DNA of 64,000 bases from Symsagittifera roscoffensis (lineage: Eukaryota > Xenacoelomorpha > Acoela > Convolutidae), in the NCBI RefSeq assembly GCF_963678635.1, contig NC_087065.1, forward strand, positions 31,928,684 through 31,992,683. Reading direction: 5' to 3'. Positions 47,449-57,481 of this stretch are shown here, piece by piece. The position numbers were made by a program, and so were the translations under genes. The notes beneath the pieces are model-generated. The model ran no database searches. It saw only the letters and a list, made by a program, of their open reading frames with translations, and had not been told where the DNA came from. Positions within the stretch are counted from its first letter, which is position 1, and each line of letters begins with the position of its first letter.

Positions 47449-48593
47449 AGAATAGACCAAAAACTATCAAAAATTGCTAACCAACAATCACACAGTCAGT
47501 CTTCACCGACATCATCCCAAGATAACCCAACAACACCTCCAACTACCCAAAACCCCCAAACATCTACACGAATTTCCTTTCAAGATAACCCAAATACTTT
47601 TGAAGAACGACACGCTCGCTTATCTGAACCACTAGAACCAGTTCAACGACAAGCACCTCTAAGTGAACCGACATATAACCTATACCCAACACTACCACAA
47701 GAATTAAGTAGAATACGCAATCTTAGTCAAAACCAAAATACAGTAGAAATAAATAGACAAATTATACATCCTCGACGAAACAGAAATTCTCAAACTCCCC
47801 GAGTTCATTTTGATATACCTCAATCCCCATCACAAAGTACTCCAGAAAACCCCATTGGTATATTACCAGAAACCCCTACGCTTCTTTCACAACGTAGCAC
47901 CTCAAGCCTACCCTCAGATTACTTAGGTTCAACACCAACATCTGAACAAATACGTGAAAATCCCTTTAACCCCCCAAACCAAACATCACGACTACCATAT
48001 TGGACAACACATTCATTCACACAAGGTGAACCAAATTTAACCAATGACCCAATAGATATTTCTACGGATACAACAACATCCTCATCACTACCAGAAACAT
48101 TATCACTACCATCAACACCATCAATCAGCCAGATTTCACCGACGCCTTTTAACTTAAATTTTCCAAATAACCTCGACGCTAGATATCGAATCGAGAACAA
48201 TCATCAACAAATATTCCTTTAAGACTACATTGGAATACATTCACAGCACCTCCACCATTATTTGGACAACACCTAGAAAGTAACCGACTCCAAAACTGGG
48301 CACTCAAAAGACTACAATATCGACAAGACATCCACGAAGACATTCGTGATCACAACATCCAAATACTCCAACAAAATAGTCTACAATTAAAATTTGAAAT
48401 CACAGTTAAATTAAACAACATTACTCAACATCCCTACCCATTAAACCCACCAAACATAACAGCTCAATCACTACCACCACCATTTATAACAACTGAAGTA
48501 ATATATAAAAACGACAGATATACCAAAAAGACAATTGGTTACATCACATTTTATAACCCATACTCAGGATTATCATACACATGTATATTCTAA
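47443..48593 (+). pseudogene. ORF4, Pro/Ser/Thr-rich protein without start codon
   Basis: Open from the end of ORF3 to TAA at 48220, about 259 codons, without a single in-frame ATG. It is Gln/Ser/Thr/Pro-rich and includes EERHARLSEPLEPVQRQAPL and repeated Thr/Ser runs. A 1-nt shift near 48180-48220 leads into a second open stretch (about 48230-48593) with an ordered-looking C-terminus (GQHLESNRLQNWALKRLQYR, then an aromatic tail ending YTCIF). It stops at TAA 48591-48593, overlapping the env ATG by 13 nt. In the minus element the frame is continuous with ORF3 across a TAG, here with a 2-nt difference. The likeliest product is an ORF3-ORF4 fusion. ORF-finders that demand ATG miss it. Confidence 0.55.
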
Positions 48594-51198
48594 AAATATT
48601 AATTTTTCTCCAACTCCTTTTTCTAGTAATCTCCAATCAAAACATAAACCCTTCCCCCCGCACAGGACCCCAAGATTTATTAGTAACACACTATGATTGT
48701 GAAGAAAACGAACAAAAAACACTACACAAATATGCAATAAATCAAGTATCACAATGCGAAACAGAACCACAAGCTTAGAAACTACAAATGTAATAGCAAC
48801 ACTTTATTCAAAAGCCCGAGCAACAACAGTTATAGGATATAAATTCACAGCAACATTTTCTGAAAAGAAAGTACATTGTTCACAAGTTTCTAATGGAAAC
48901 AAAAACCGACTTGACCACGAATCATTCTACCAGAGTAATATCGAATGACTTTTACATCTCCATCCCGAAGATTGTAAAAACGAGTTACTCAGACTAAATA
49001 TCACAAGAAATAAAAACTCAGATAGAAAGTTAGTATACTTCCAAGTTTTTTCAGACTCTGTACATCAAGCAGAACTTGAAAGATATCAAGGACATATAAA
49101 ATTAGATGAAAAATACCCATATAACGGCGCACACGGATGATTAACTTATGACATACACGATAAACACTGGATACCACATATTGGCATAAATAACCCATCA
49201 AACTGCAAAGCAGACACAAAAAATAAAGGATATCATGAAATCATGTTTTTCGATTGGAAAATACAACTCGAAAAAATACAACTCACACGCGATTTATCAG
49301 ACAACACAATGATCTATCAAGGAATTAGATTACCTTGTAAAAACGATCAAGGCTATCGTGACCCTACAACACGAACACAAGCAACAATTGTTTGGTTCCC
49401 CGAAGACACATGTACAACATTTCAAGTAGCAAAAATACACGCTCGTATGATAAAATTTCACGAAAAATATTTTATACAATCAATTCCATATGAACAAGTA
49501 AATCCATCACGAAAACAAAATTCAAATTTTAGGAACATACACAATATAGAAAATAAATTGACACGTTTTCAAATATATCAAGAAACAGAACTTGCATGTA
49601 AATACAGAAACCCACTTTACAAAACACAATACTCCGTAATATTAGTTGAATACGAAAAAGGATTCGACATGACCACTGGAAAAATAAAAATCGACCCATA
49701 CGCCACAAGTCATCCTATCAACGAAGGAACACCATATATACCAGTTAGTTTTCAAAAAAGTAACGATCAACCTGGTGGACATCTAAAACCCCATGACACT
49801 ACAAGCACACGTTTACAAGAACTATCACTAATGAATAATACATATTTCGGTAATATCCACTATGATATTCTTCTAGATATGAAATTAGACTACACGATTA
49901 ACCGCATTTTTCAAGAAATGTCACTCTCCGAATTAGAAACACTTCACCAACTATGCGAATTAGAAAGGACACAAATCCTACAATCACTTGCACTAGCAGT
50001 ATCAAAAAAACCCTACGCAGGATATTTACTATCAGGAAATAGATCAAATTTTTTAGACTACGAAGGAAACATTTTATGGTTTTATACCTGTACCAAAAAA
50101 GTATCACCACTATATGTTTTTGAAGATAAACGATGCTATAAAAGAATCCCTATCTTTTATAAGAATAAAGTACATTTCGTTGTTACACTTTCAAGAAGAA
50201 CCTATTTCTGGGATACCGCAGTCCCATGTGGATCAGAAAATAGCCACAATGTAGTACAACTAAACCCTGGTGAAGATAAATATTACCTTCTTACCCCATA
50301 TCCCACATTAATGCAATCACTCAAAAAATTTTCACCTGAAAGCATTAGAGCTATCGCTCGAAACCCAAATATTGACTTACAATCAATTGGAATATATTCA
50401 AAATCCGATATCCAACATCACATTAGAACACAACAATTCCAAGAATTATTAACACAAATGGACACTATACAAAGACAATCAATTGACCAAAACTTACGCA
50501 AACTTGCCGAAACCGCAGGATTTGCAGACATTTATACACAAGACTATAGTGGATATTTTAAAGACATTAAAGACTATATATATCTAAACGGTGAAAAAAA
50601 CCGACCACAAGATATCTCACCTATAAATATTTTTAGCTTCGTTACACTCAAAAATGAAATTCTTGACTTTCTAGGATGGCCCTACTACATCTTAGAAAAA
50701 CTAACTATTTTATATGCAATGTTTAACTTTATAGGATTTCTTTTTTCACTCTTAAAAGGAATCTACACCACATGTGCTATACACACACAAGTAAACAGAC
50801 AAGCAAATGTAGCACGCATATTATTTGCAGGATTTTTTGGAATTTTTTCTTCATCAATAAACAAAATTCTTTTAGACGCACAAATAAAGGAATACAACAC
50901 AAAAATAGCAACAAGACAGAACACATACGACGAAGAACATAACAATGTAGACACAACGCCTACAGCACCACAGTTACCACCCCTACCACATAAACATCCA
51001 TTATCCCTAGTCCCACGAAATTTTCGAAATTTAGCAATAACACATAATCCAAATTTTAGACCAACCATATCACAAAGTCCCATCCAACATATAATGACAC
51101 ACCATTCACTAGATGAAAATACTTATGAACAAATTATAGAACAACCCCATACCACCGCTTTTCAGTCTCAAAATAATAATTTTTTTAGCCCACGATGA
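48581..51198 (+). pseudogene. env: env-like glycoprotein
   Basis: ATG at 48581, then a signal-peptide-like start (KILIFLQLLFLVISN). A 1-nt deletion near 48775 creates a stop, and TGA codons at about 48946 and 49138 replace CGA present in the minus copy (CpG-type changes). From 49243 the frame is intact for 651 codons. About 870 residues in all. Visible features: Cys/Trp-containing blocks (ATIVWFPEDTC; FYTCTKK; RTYFWDTAVPC), several N-glycosylation sequons, a helical Gln-rich region, two hydrophobic segments near 50690-50790 (ILYAMFNFIGFLFSLL) and 50815-50870, and a Pro/Gln/His-rich tail. It presumably mediates membrane entry or spread. The viral source family is not recognised. The stop overlaps ORF6 as ATGA. 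Confidence 0.7.
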
Positions 51199-53136
51199 GC
51201 CGACAACTTGGATCCCTACACCGCTCAAATTCCCACCCAACCAACATCAACACTCCAATTACAATAATTCCACTTTTTGCTTTCCCGCCACCCGATTTCC
51301 CAACCAATAATATAACATCAGGCATGAATTCAGATACTAATTCACAAATCTCAGTTTTATACTCCATTTCACAACTCAATAACCCAAATATTGAAACCCC
51401 TGATGAATTTGCAGACTCTGAACCATTTCCATCCAATAATTTTCAAACCAATCCCTCAGTTTTTTCCAAACCCCCTTTTCAACCAATCCCACCAAATAAC
51501 CCTGCCCCAACCATTTCTACACCCTCTTATGCTTCCCAAGTCACCCCAACCTACTCTTCACTTCATTCAGACCGATCATCCAATTCTCCAGACACCCCCC
51601 AAATCTCCCCAGAACTAGATAATTTTATCACCCTACAACAACAACCCTTCCACCTTGACACCTCCACTATAAACCAGATTTCATCCACAATAGAATCATC
51701 AAACCCACCTACTCCTACACCCTCTTCAGCTTATACCGCATCATTAGCACCATCATCCACATCCACCGAATCTTCAATTAGCACTAATAGAGCTTATCGC
51801 ACTTTCAAAAGAAAATTCCCAAACCATCCATTCCCAACAAAACCAGGAACAGCCCGTGAATATATAAATCATCCAAATCACACTAACACGAAAGAATTTT
51901 TAGCTATCACCTTATCCTCAATTCCACAATATACTTTGAACACCCCTAACGACACTAACGACACACGTAGTTTTGTAGATGAACACGTTTTAATGCCTAC
52001 CCTTCCTTGGACATCATATTATCATTTTACTAACCCCCTTTGCCTACCTTTATCTAATACTCACATCGATATAGAAAGAAATCAGGATATGCTATATCGA
52101 CTCACTACACCACTAACACATAGAAAATTTACTTATATAGGATATAAAATGTCACTAAAAACATACACTGCACCCCGAGCTAACGAATATACGCTAGAAT
52201 ATTACGATCATAACATCATCCGCGCTAACCAAGACCAATTTTTAGATGATGATCGCTTCGCTAACCCACAAATCACAGAAAAATTCTTCATTAAAACACC
52301 ATATGTATTTACACTCAATATATTTGATCGCAAATTTGACCACATCATTTCTGAAGCACTAACCGACACACAAGCTTACGAAAGTTTTAAAGAACGATTT
52401 CAATTATTTTCACTAACCTTTCATTTCCTTGCACCACATGAACGAGATTTGCACTGCTCACACGACATTATGTTACGCACTAAACAAACCCACACATATT
52501 CATATTATCGCTTCATACAAAATCACTTTGATCTACACACTCCGTCAAGACAACCACACCACCGTTTTCAATTTATTAATTCTAAATACACTTCACCATT
52601 TTTTTTAACTTCACATATTGCATCAAAGATACTAACCTTCATGGTATTCTTCGCAATTACGACCCCATAACCCAAATGTATATTTTTTGTCCCATCACGA
52701 AGACCTTCAACGCAGAAGAATCCAGACCCTTCCTTATCCCACATGAATTTGTTCAACCTATAGAAATCCCGATATTAGAATTCATCCACAACACTAAATA
52801 CAATCACAAATTATATAATCTCATCCAAAACACACCTTATGAGTTTGCAGTTGGCACTGAAGAACTAACAACCATTAAAGCACTTCAATTGCTTTGGCCA
52901 CTGCTTCAAACTAAAAACATCATCCACATACTAGCAAAACTACTAACAACTTCCGACATAATCCACGACATCTTCCCCCACGGTTTTTTCCCCGACGACT
53001 AACAGGTAAGTATGATTTATACATATTATTAACTAATAAATTGAAAATGAAAAACTAACCATTCTTTATCCATGTCTTATTTAGAATTTTAGTCTTCATC
53101 CAACGATCATCTGCAAAAAACACAAAAGAAAAATAA
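51195..53136 (+). pseudogene. ORF6, accessory protein of unknown function
   Basis: ATG at 51195 within the env stop (ATGA). 491 codons run to 52670, then a frameshift, then 52676-53002. Residues 1-190 are Pro/Ser/Thr-rich and probably disordered. From about residue 200 an ordered region is rich in Phe/Tyr/His (LPWTSYYHFTNPLCLPL, RFANPQITEKFF, HFLAPHERDLHCSHDIMLR). A 1-nt deletion near 52985 brings a stop just before a GTAAGT donor (53006). The 87-bp interval 53006-53092 has a CTAAC branch word and ends TTTTAG, and the last exon (53093-53136) ends KEK plus TAA, as in the minus element. No family is recognised. Confidence 0.62.
53006..53092 (+). promoter_or_regulatory. Predicted 87-bp intron in ORF6
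   Basis: GTAAGTATG donor, ACTAACC branch-like word at 53053-53059, ATTTTAG acceptor. The minus element has GTAAGTATA and TTTCTAG at 4545 and 4463 (83 bp). Joining keeps one frame with nearly the same 14-residue end in both copies, although the intron lengths differ and neither is a multiple common to both. Confidence 0.55.
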
Positions 53137-54595
53137 AAAATAGAAAACTTCTCCAAATTGTTTAAAACTCTATTAATATTTTGCACCAACCAAATTAAAT
53201 AAAATTCATACCAATGCAGTAATTTAATTTATAAATTGTTTCCCCACAAGCAGTAAATCTAATAATGATGCAAATTTGTAACTTAATTTTTCCCAACAAC
53301 TAGCCGTAAAATTGAAATTCTATGTAGTAAATTGATAAAACGAAAATGCAGTACTAACCTTTTGATACTTCCATTCATTCGCACAAAAATTCTATCCACA
53401 CTCGCACAGCTCGCCCACGAAGAATTGTTTAAATAATGAATTTCAGTTTTAAGCTTTCACACTCAACAACTCTAACACACGATAACACGTTTCAAACTTT
53501 CCTTTGACCCGGTTGGAAAGGAATTATATACTAAACAAAACTAACCAACGCAGCTTACTAAACACCACAAATCATAGAATAACAGCATGATTAAGAAAAG
53601 GAAACCAACGGTACCCAAACCGGATTAACCCAGTTTAAAACTGGATAATTTATTCTTTTGAAGACTATTATAAAGTCTAAGAAAGAAATAACAAAACACA
53701 AAAAAGTCGAAATACAAACCCATACCAAAAACAATTTGATTTTTGAAAAAAGTACACAACCAACGAAACATAAGAAAAACCACAATAAACCCAACATAAA
53801 ACGTTATCACATAACAGGACCTCTCACAGAAACCGCACGAAATCATACTCCCACTCCTGGCCTAACCCACCAGAGAGGACGTCCTGAGCATGCTCTGTAG
53901 CCGGCCTAACCCACCGCGCTACATCCACGCTTTGTGACCACACTCCTATTTTTAATAAGAGGTACTCAAGTGTGAGTAACTCTTCAAAATAACCGAACTA
54001 AAACAAAAAGCTTTTGTGAAAACAACTAACCAAAATCATAATTAAAACACCAAACTAATAAAAGTTTTATAAAATGTAAATTATACTATGCAATATAAAG
54101 ATCAGCATACAACACCAAAGACGAACATCCAAAGACAAAATGACCCCACTACACTCGAAAAAGAATGGCCAACCACAATCAATATGCCGCTCACAATCGC
54201 AACTCAAAGGATTTAGAGTACGACTTGACTTCGCAGAAAAGGACTTCATTGAACTAGACCAATGACCACCTCGATGTTCAAGTATAGGTACAGATCCGAG
54301 TAACCAGGCATCCCCTCCAGGCACAATCTCCACGCCATTCCCAGACAAGGTCAAACACAAAAGAAGTTCTCTACATGAAACAGAAAAACCTGTCATAGCC
54401 AACCATTCTGAAATCAGATTTGAGTTTGTTGCGAAAACCCAGTCGTTGTCATTTAAAGATACAACGATTGGACCTGGAACTTCTCTAACAAGAGAACCCA
54501 GAAGAAATATGATGTTCGCCAAATACCAACGTCCATCATCCATCCTTCGAATTGCAGAAAGACTATTCTAAAAAACTCTGTAAAACCCGGATGGG
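53137..54595 (+). other. 3' region of plus-strand element
   Basis: No sense ORF of note. It contains a hairpin CCAGTTTAAAACTGG at about 53633-53647 and, on the minus strand near 53890-53935, GTAGCGCGGTGGGTTAGG, which resembles a pol III A box. A second GGTGGGTTAGGCC lies about 40 nt on. The last 500 bp carries an antisense ORF. The tract before the 3' LTR is AAAACCCGGATGGG. Confidence 0.5.
54067..54543 (-). CDS. Antisense 158-codon ORF next to the 3' LTR
   Basis: ATG at 54543 on the minus strand, open to 54067, encoding a protein with Trp/Cys-rich, non-repetitive composition (LISEWLAMTGFS, EHRGGHWSSS, SCDCERHIDCGW). The matching stretch of the minus element (about 3005-3430, plus strand) is similar in sequence but broken by indels. 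It does not look like the A-rich sense frames, so it may be captured host sequence or an antisense gene driven from the 3' LTR, as known in some retroviruses. It may equally be a chance ORF. I recognise no domain. Confidence 0.3.
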   Translation of the reverse strand: MDDGRWYLANIIFLLGSLVREVPGPIVVSLNDNDWVFATNSNLISEWLAMTGFSVSCRELLLCLTLSGNGVEIVPGGDAWLLGSVPILEHRGGHWSSSMKSFSAKSSRTLNPLSCDCERHIDCGWPFFFECSGVILSLDVRLWCCMLIFILHSIIYIL

Positions 54596-55005
54596 TGGAA
54601 CCTGATCTAAACTACATTTTATGATTGGATAAATTAGATATTTTACCACTGTAAAGTATTTAATATTAACCAATCATGATCCACCTAACTAACAACCCAC
54701 TTATTTGTAAGTGCTGAAATTACTTGTAATTTCAGCACCAGAGAGATTTGAATTTAACTTAGAAATTAGTTGACTCTCCAAGAGAACTTCAGCAGCCGCA
54801 ATAAACCAGTATACCCTAGATCTATTGAGCCTAGCAGAGACTAGTTAAATAACCTGAGACTAGATAGTATAAGAGTAAGATTAGGATCGGTATTAGACTA
54901 AGAAGTTGCACGAATCTATCCGGCCGAAAATAAGATAGCGTGACGAGCAGACGGTGTACCCTATCCGAAATTACTCTATGAGTTAACCACATCGGTCCTA
55001 ACTCA
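54596..55005 (+). repeat. 3' LTR of plus-strand element
   Basis: 410 bp. It differs from the 5' LTR at about five positions (for example CTGTAAAG versus CTGTAAAA, and AGCGTGACG versus AGTCTGACG), about 1.2 percent. Confidence 0.92.
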
Positions 55006-55183
55006 GTTCTCATAAAAATTAGCAAAAAATTCATCACGGCCTGTAAAAGAGTCTTCACTCTTCACGTTTTTTAAGTATTTTGATAAGACCTTGAAATCAA
55101 TCTTTGATGAATATATGGATGGTAGGTCTGGCCTTTTTTTTCTATGGACGTCAAAAATTTTTAGCTCCTTGTGATCAATCTCT
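55003..55183 (-). CDS. Probable last exon of a host gene, stop supplied by LTR
   Basis: On the minus strand an acceptor (CTTTTTTTCCAG, AG at 55185-55184) opens into 58 codons beginning EIDHKELKIFDVHRKK and ending DEFFANFYEN. The next codon, TGA (55005-55003), is the first triplet of the antisense LTR. Before insertion the frame would have read AAC TCT TAA, since TCTTAA lies beyond the duplicated GTTC on the other side (36137-36132). The retroelement therefore moved the stop by only one codon but placed 18.9 kb between the coding end and the native 3' UTR. The peptide is charged and non-repetitive. I do not recognise the family, and no upstream exon is identified. Confidence 0.45.
55006..55009. 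repeat. Target-site duplication GTTC (right)
   Basis: Matches 36138-36141 directly outside the LTRs. Confidence 0.8.
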
Positions 55184-55187
55184 CTGG

Positions 55188-55711
55188 AAAAAAAGTCACT
55201 TGACAACAGGATTGGCATGCAACAATTCAAGTTTTTGTTGAATTGTTTTTATTTTTGTAATTTTTTTTCTGAGAAATACTATTTGTTTAAAAACGTTTGA
55301 ATTTCCAGAAATAACTACATTTTTTTTGTCATTTGGGAAAACTTTTACATATGAACATCTGTTGAGTTATGTCATTTGGGAAGTTAAATTTTTCAGTTAT
55401 CTAGTTGCGTTATTTTTTCTCCTGTATAAGTTTTAAAGATGTTTAAATTCGAAATGAATATTGTCCGAAGTCCGAAGTCATCCTTGAAGACATGAATTTT
55501 TGAGAGATAATCTAAATTTGCGCTAAAATTTTCTAGTAGCGAAAATTAGAAAACTCTTATCTACATTAGAAAAATTTCAACATGAGGTCTTAAGTAGAAC
55601 TGATTCTATAAAAAATGATAAGACGACGAGAAACAACTCGGAAAAAGTGACCACAGCAATTTAGGCGGCTCAATTATAATAGTTACCCGCACTGGAGTTC
55701 CATGGATTATA
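55188..55711. other. Non-coding host DNA
   Basis: AT-rich, no ORF or repeat recognised. If 55003-55183 is an exon this would be its upstream intron. It ends in ATTATAATC-type sequence into which the Polinton-derived element inserted. Confidence 0.4.
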
Positions 55712-55717
55712 ATCGAC
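55712..55717. repeat. Target-site duplication ATCGAC (left)
   Basis: ATCGAC directly before AGTAGTAGATG. The same 6 bp follow CATCTACTACT at 57482-57487. Six base pairs is the duplication length of Polintons/Mavericks. Confidence 0.8.
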
Positions 55718-55869
55718 AGTAGTAGATGTTGGAGCTGAAGTGGGGGGGGGGGAGGAGGCTGACCCCCAGGTATTAACATAGGCTAAAGAGTATCCGGTCA
55801 GCCACCTATGTATTAAGATTGGGTATGGAGTCTACAATGTATAAGGATAGGGAAAACCAATGGTAAGGT
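55718..55869 (+). repeat. Terminal inverted repeat, left
   Basis: Pairs with 57328-57481. It includes a run of G at about 55742-55752 and the inner block beginning CTATGTATTAAGATTGGG at about 55807. Confidence 0.75.
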
Positions 55870-56821
55870 TTTATGGTTTGGAACTTGGATTACAGTGCAA
55901 CAAAATTTACCGATTTGTTCAATATTCTCCTCGGAAGTGTTTCAATAATTTCGTTCAATCGGTGGTTGATGCAAGAAGAGAAGGAGATGAAAACCCTTTG
56001 TCAGGAGTTGTAGCAGAAACAATGAAGCTCTTGGGTAATTCCTCCTATGGATATCAGATCATGGATAGATCGAGACATACAATCACAAAATATCTCAACG
56101 ATGAAAAAACTCATAAGGCAATCAATGAACCACTGTTTAAGAGACTTAACACAGTTGAGAAGGATTTATATGAGGTGGAGTTGTTGAAGTCAACCATTGA
56201 GCACAGAGAACCCATCATTGGTATGCAAAACTGAGAATGTTGGAACTCTACTATAACTTCTTTGACAAGTTCTGTGATGTATATAAATTTGACGAGTTGG
56301 AGATGGACACAGACTCACTTTACTTGGCACTTGCAGAAGAAATTTTGTACGATTGCATCCAACCAGATAAGAGAGCTGCTTGGGAAAAAATGAGGGAGAG
56401 TGATTGCAGAGATTCCTTCAAGGCGGTTGCAAAATCTAAATTTTTTCCTCGAACGTGTTGTAGTATCCATAAAAAACATGATAAGCGGGAGCCGGGACTT
56501 TTCAAAGAAGAATTTAGGTGCACAGAAATGCTCTGTTTATGTAGTAAGATATATTGCTGCTATGACAACAAGTTAGACAAATTCAAATTTAGCAGCAAAT
56601 GGTTGAATAAGCGGGTTCTAGAAGACTCTGGAGATGGATCTTTAGCAAAGTATAGGAGAGTGCTTGATGAAGCAATTAATCTTACATCTACTAACAGAGG
56701 ATTCAGAACTATAAATCATATGGTGGTCACATATGAACAGACAAAGAAAGGACTAAGCTATTTTTATCCAAAAAGACAAGTACAAGATGATGGAATTCAT
56801 ACAAAACCACTGAACTTATGA
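55860..56821 (+). pseudogene. polB: Protein-primed DNA polymerase B fragment (C-terminal half)
   Basis: 55860-56234 and 56237-56821 are one gene broken by a 1-nt frameshift at about 56229 (AAAACTGAG). The first part has ETMKLLGNSSYGYQ, the motif B/KxxxNSxYG-like finger helix of family B polymerases. The second has EMDTDSLYLAL, the catalytic DTD of motif C, then a Cys-rich, Lys-rich thumb region (CSIHKKHDKREPGLFKEEF) typical of Polinton-type enzymes. The 3'-5' exonuclease domain and motif A (DxxSLYPS) are absent, so only about a third of a usual ~1000-residue enzyme remains. The ATG at 55860 lies in the inverted repeat and is probably fortuitous. In a full element it replicates the element from a protein primer. 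Confidence 0.85.
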
Positions 56822-57327
56822 GAACTGATCTGGTCAAGTAAATTTATTCATGATGTTGTATTATATTGGCTTTATGATGTTAAAATGTAAAATGTTGCGG
56901 TAAACTTGTTATACAATGCAGTGATTTATATACTTTTTTTGTAATTTAATTTTTTTTCTCAAAAAATTTGATTTTTTTTTCGAGGTCTCTGTAGGTTTCA
57001 GCATTGTTTCAATTAGATGGAAAGTAAGATTATCGTTTCAATTAGATAGAAAGTAAGATTATTTAATAAAGTAGGTCAAATAATAGCTAACCTTATCGTT
57101 TTTTGAGGTTTTTCGAAAAAAAATTTTTGATAAAAATTCCAAGTTTTTGCACAAAAACTCTTACCATTGACTTACCAACCACCAAAAAAAAAAAAACTTA
57201 ATATATAATCCTAATTCTACACGTAATTAACAATCAATTGTTCCCAATTAGGTAACGCGCGCCGAGATTTTTGCGAAAAAATTAGACAAAAAATTTTCGT
57301 TTTTCTTTATCTTACCATCACACTGAA

Positions 57328-57481
57328 ACCTTACCATCGGTATTCCCTATCTTAATACGATGTAGACCATATACCCAATCTTAATACATAGCATGGCGGA
57401 CCGAAAATCTATAACGTATCTTATTACATGCGGTCCGCCATGCACCCCCCCCCCCCCTTTTCAGACTCAACATCTACTACT
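57328..57481 (-). repeat. Terminal inverted repeat, right
   Basis: Inverse of 55718-55869. It contains a C run at 57444-57457 and an extra GCGGTCCGCCATG repeat (57376-57411 and 57429-57443) not duplicated on the left. Confidence 0.75.

Larger units (their letters stand above)
36142..55005 (+). mobile_element. 18.9-kb complex env-bearing Ty3/gypsy-type LTR element
   Basis: Complete insertion: 410-bp LTRs (36142-36551, 54596-55005) with about 5 differences, TG...CA ends, PBS, GTTC duplication. Order: uORF1, twin hairpins, uORF2, gag, pol (protease, RT, RNase H, integrase), ORF3, ORF4, env, ORF6, 3' region. The coding strand is A-rich and G-poor. The reading frames contain roughly nine lesions in gag-pol and several in env and ORF6, about what the LTR divergence would predict for decay after insertion. 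The unit length is about twice that of common env-bearing gypsy elements. The family may be called an endogenous retrovirus-like gypsy; naming needs phylogeny. Confidence 0.92.
55718..57481 (+). mobile_element. Polinton/Maverick-derived 1.76-kb element
   Basis: Starts AGTAGTAGATGTTG and ends CAACATCTACTACT, flanked by ATCGAC on both sides. The terminal inverted repeats are about 150 bp (55718-55869 and 57328-57481). Each contains a G/C homopolymer, a GGTC.GCCA-type block and a 59-bp inner part (ATTAAGATTGGGTAT ... ATGGTAAGGTT) that matches at roughly 80 percent. The AG...CT ends, 6-bp duplication and protein-primed polymerase piece together identify a Polinton. At 1.76 kb against typical 15-20 kb it lacks integrase, ATPase, protease and capsid genes, and is an internally deleted, non-autonomous derivative. 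Confidence 0.8.
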
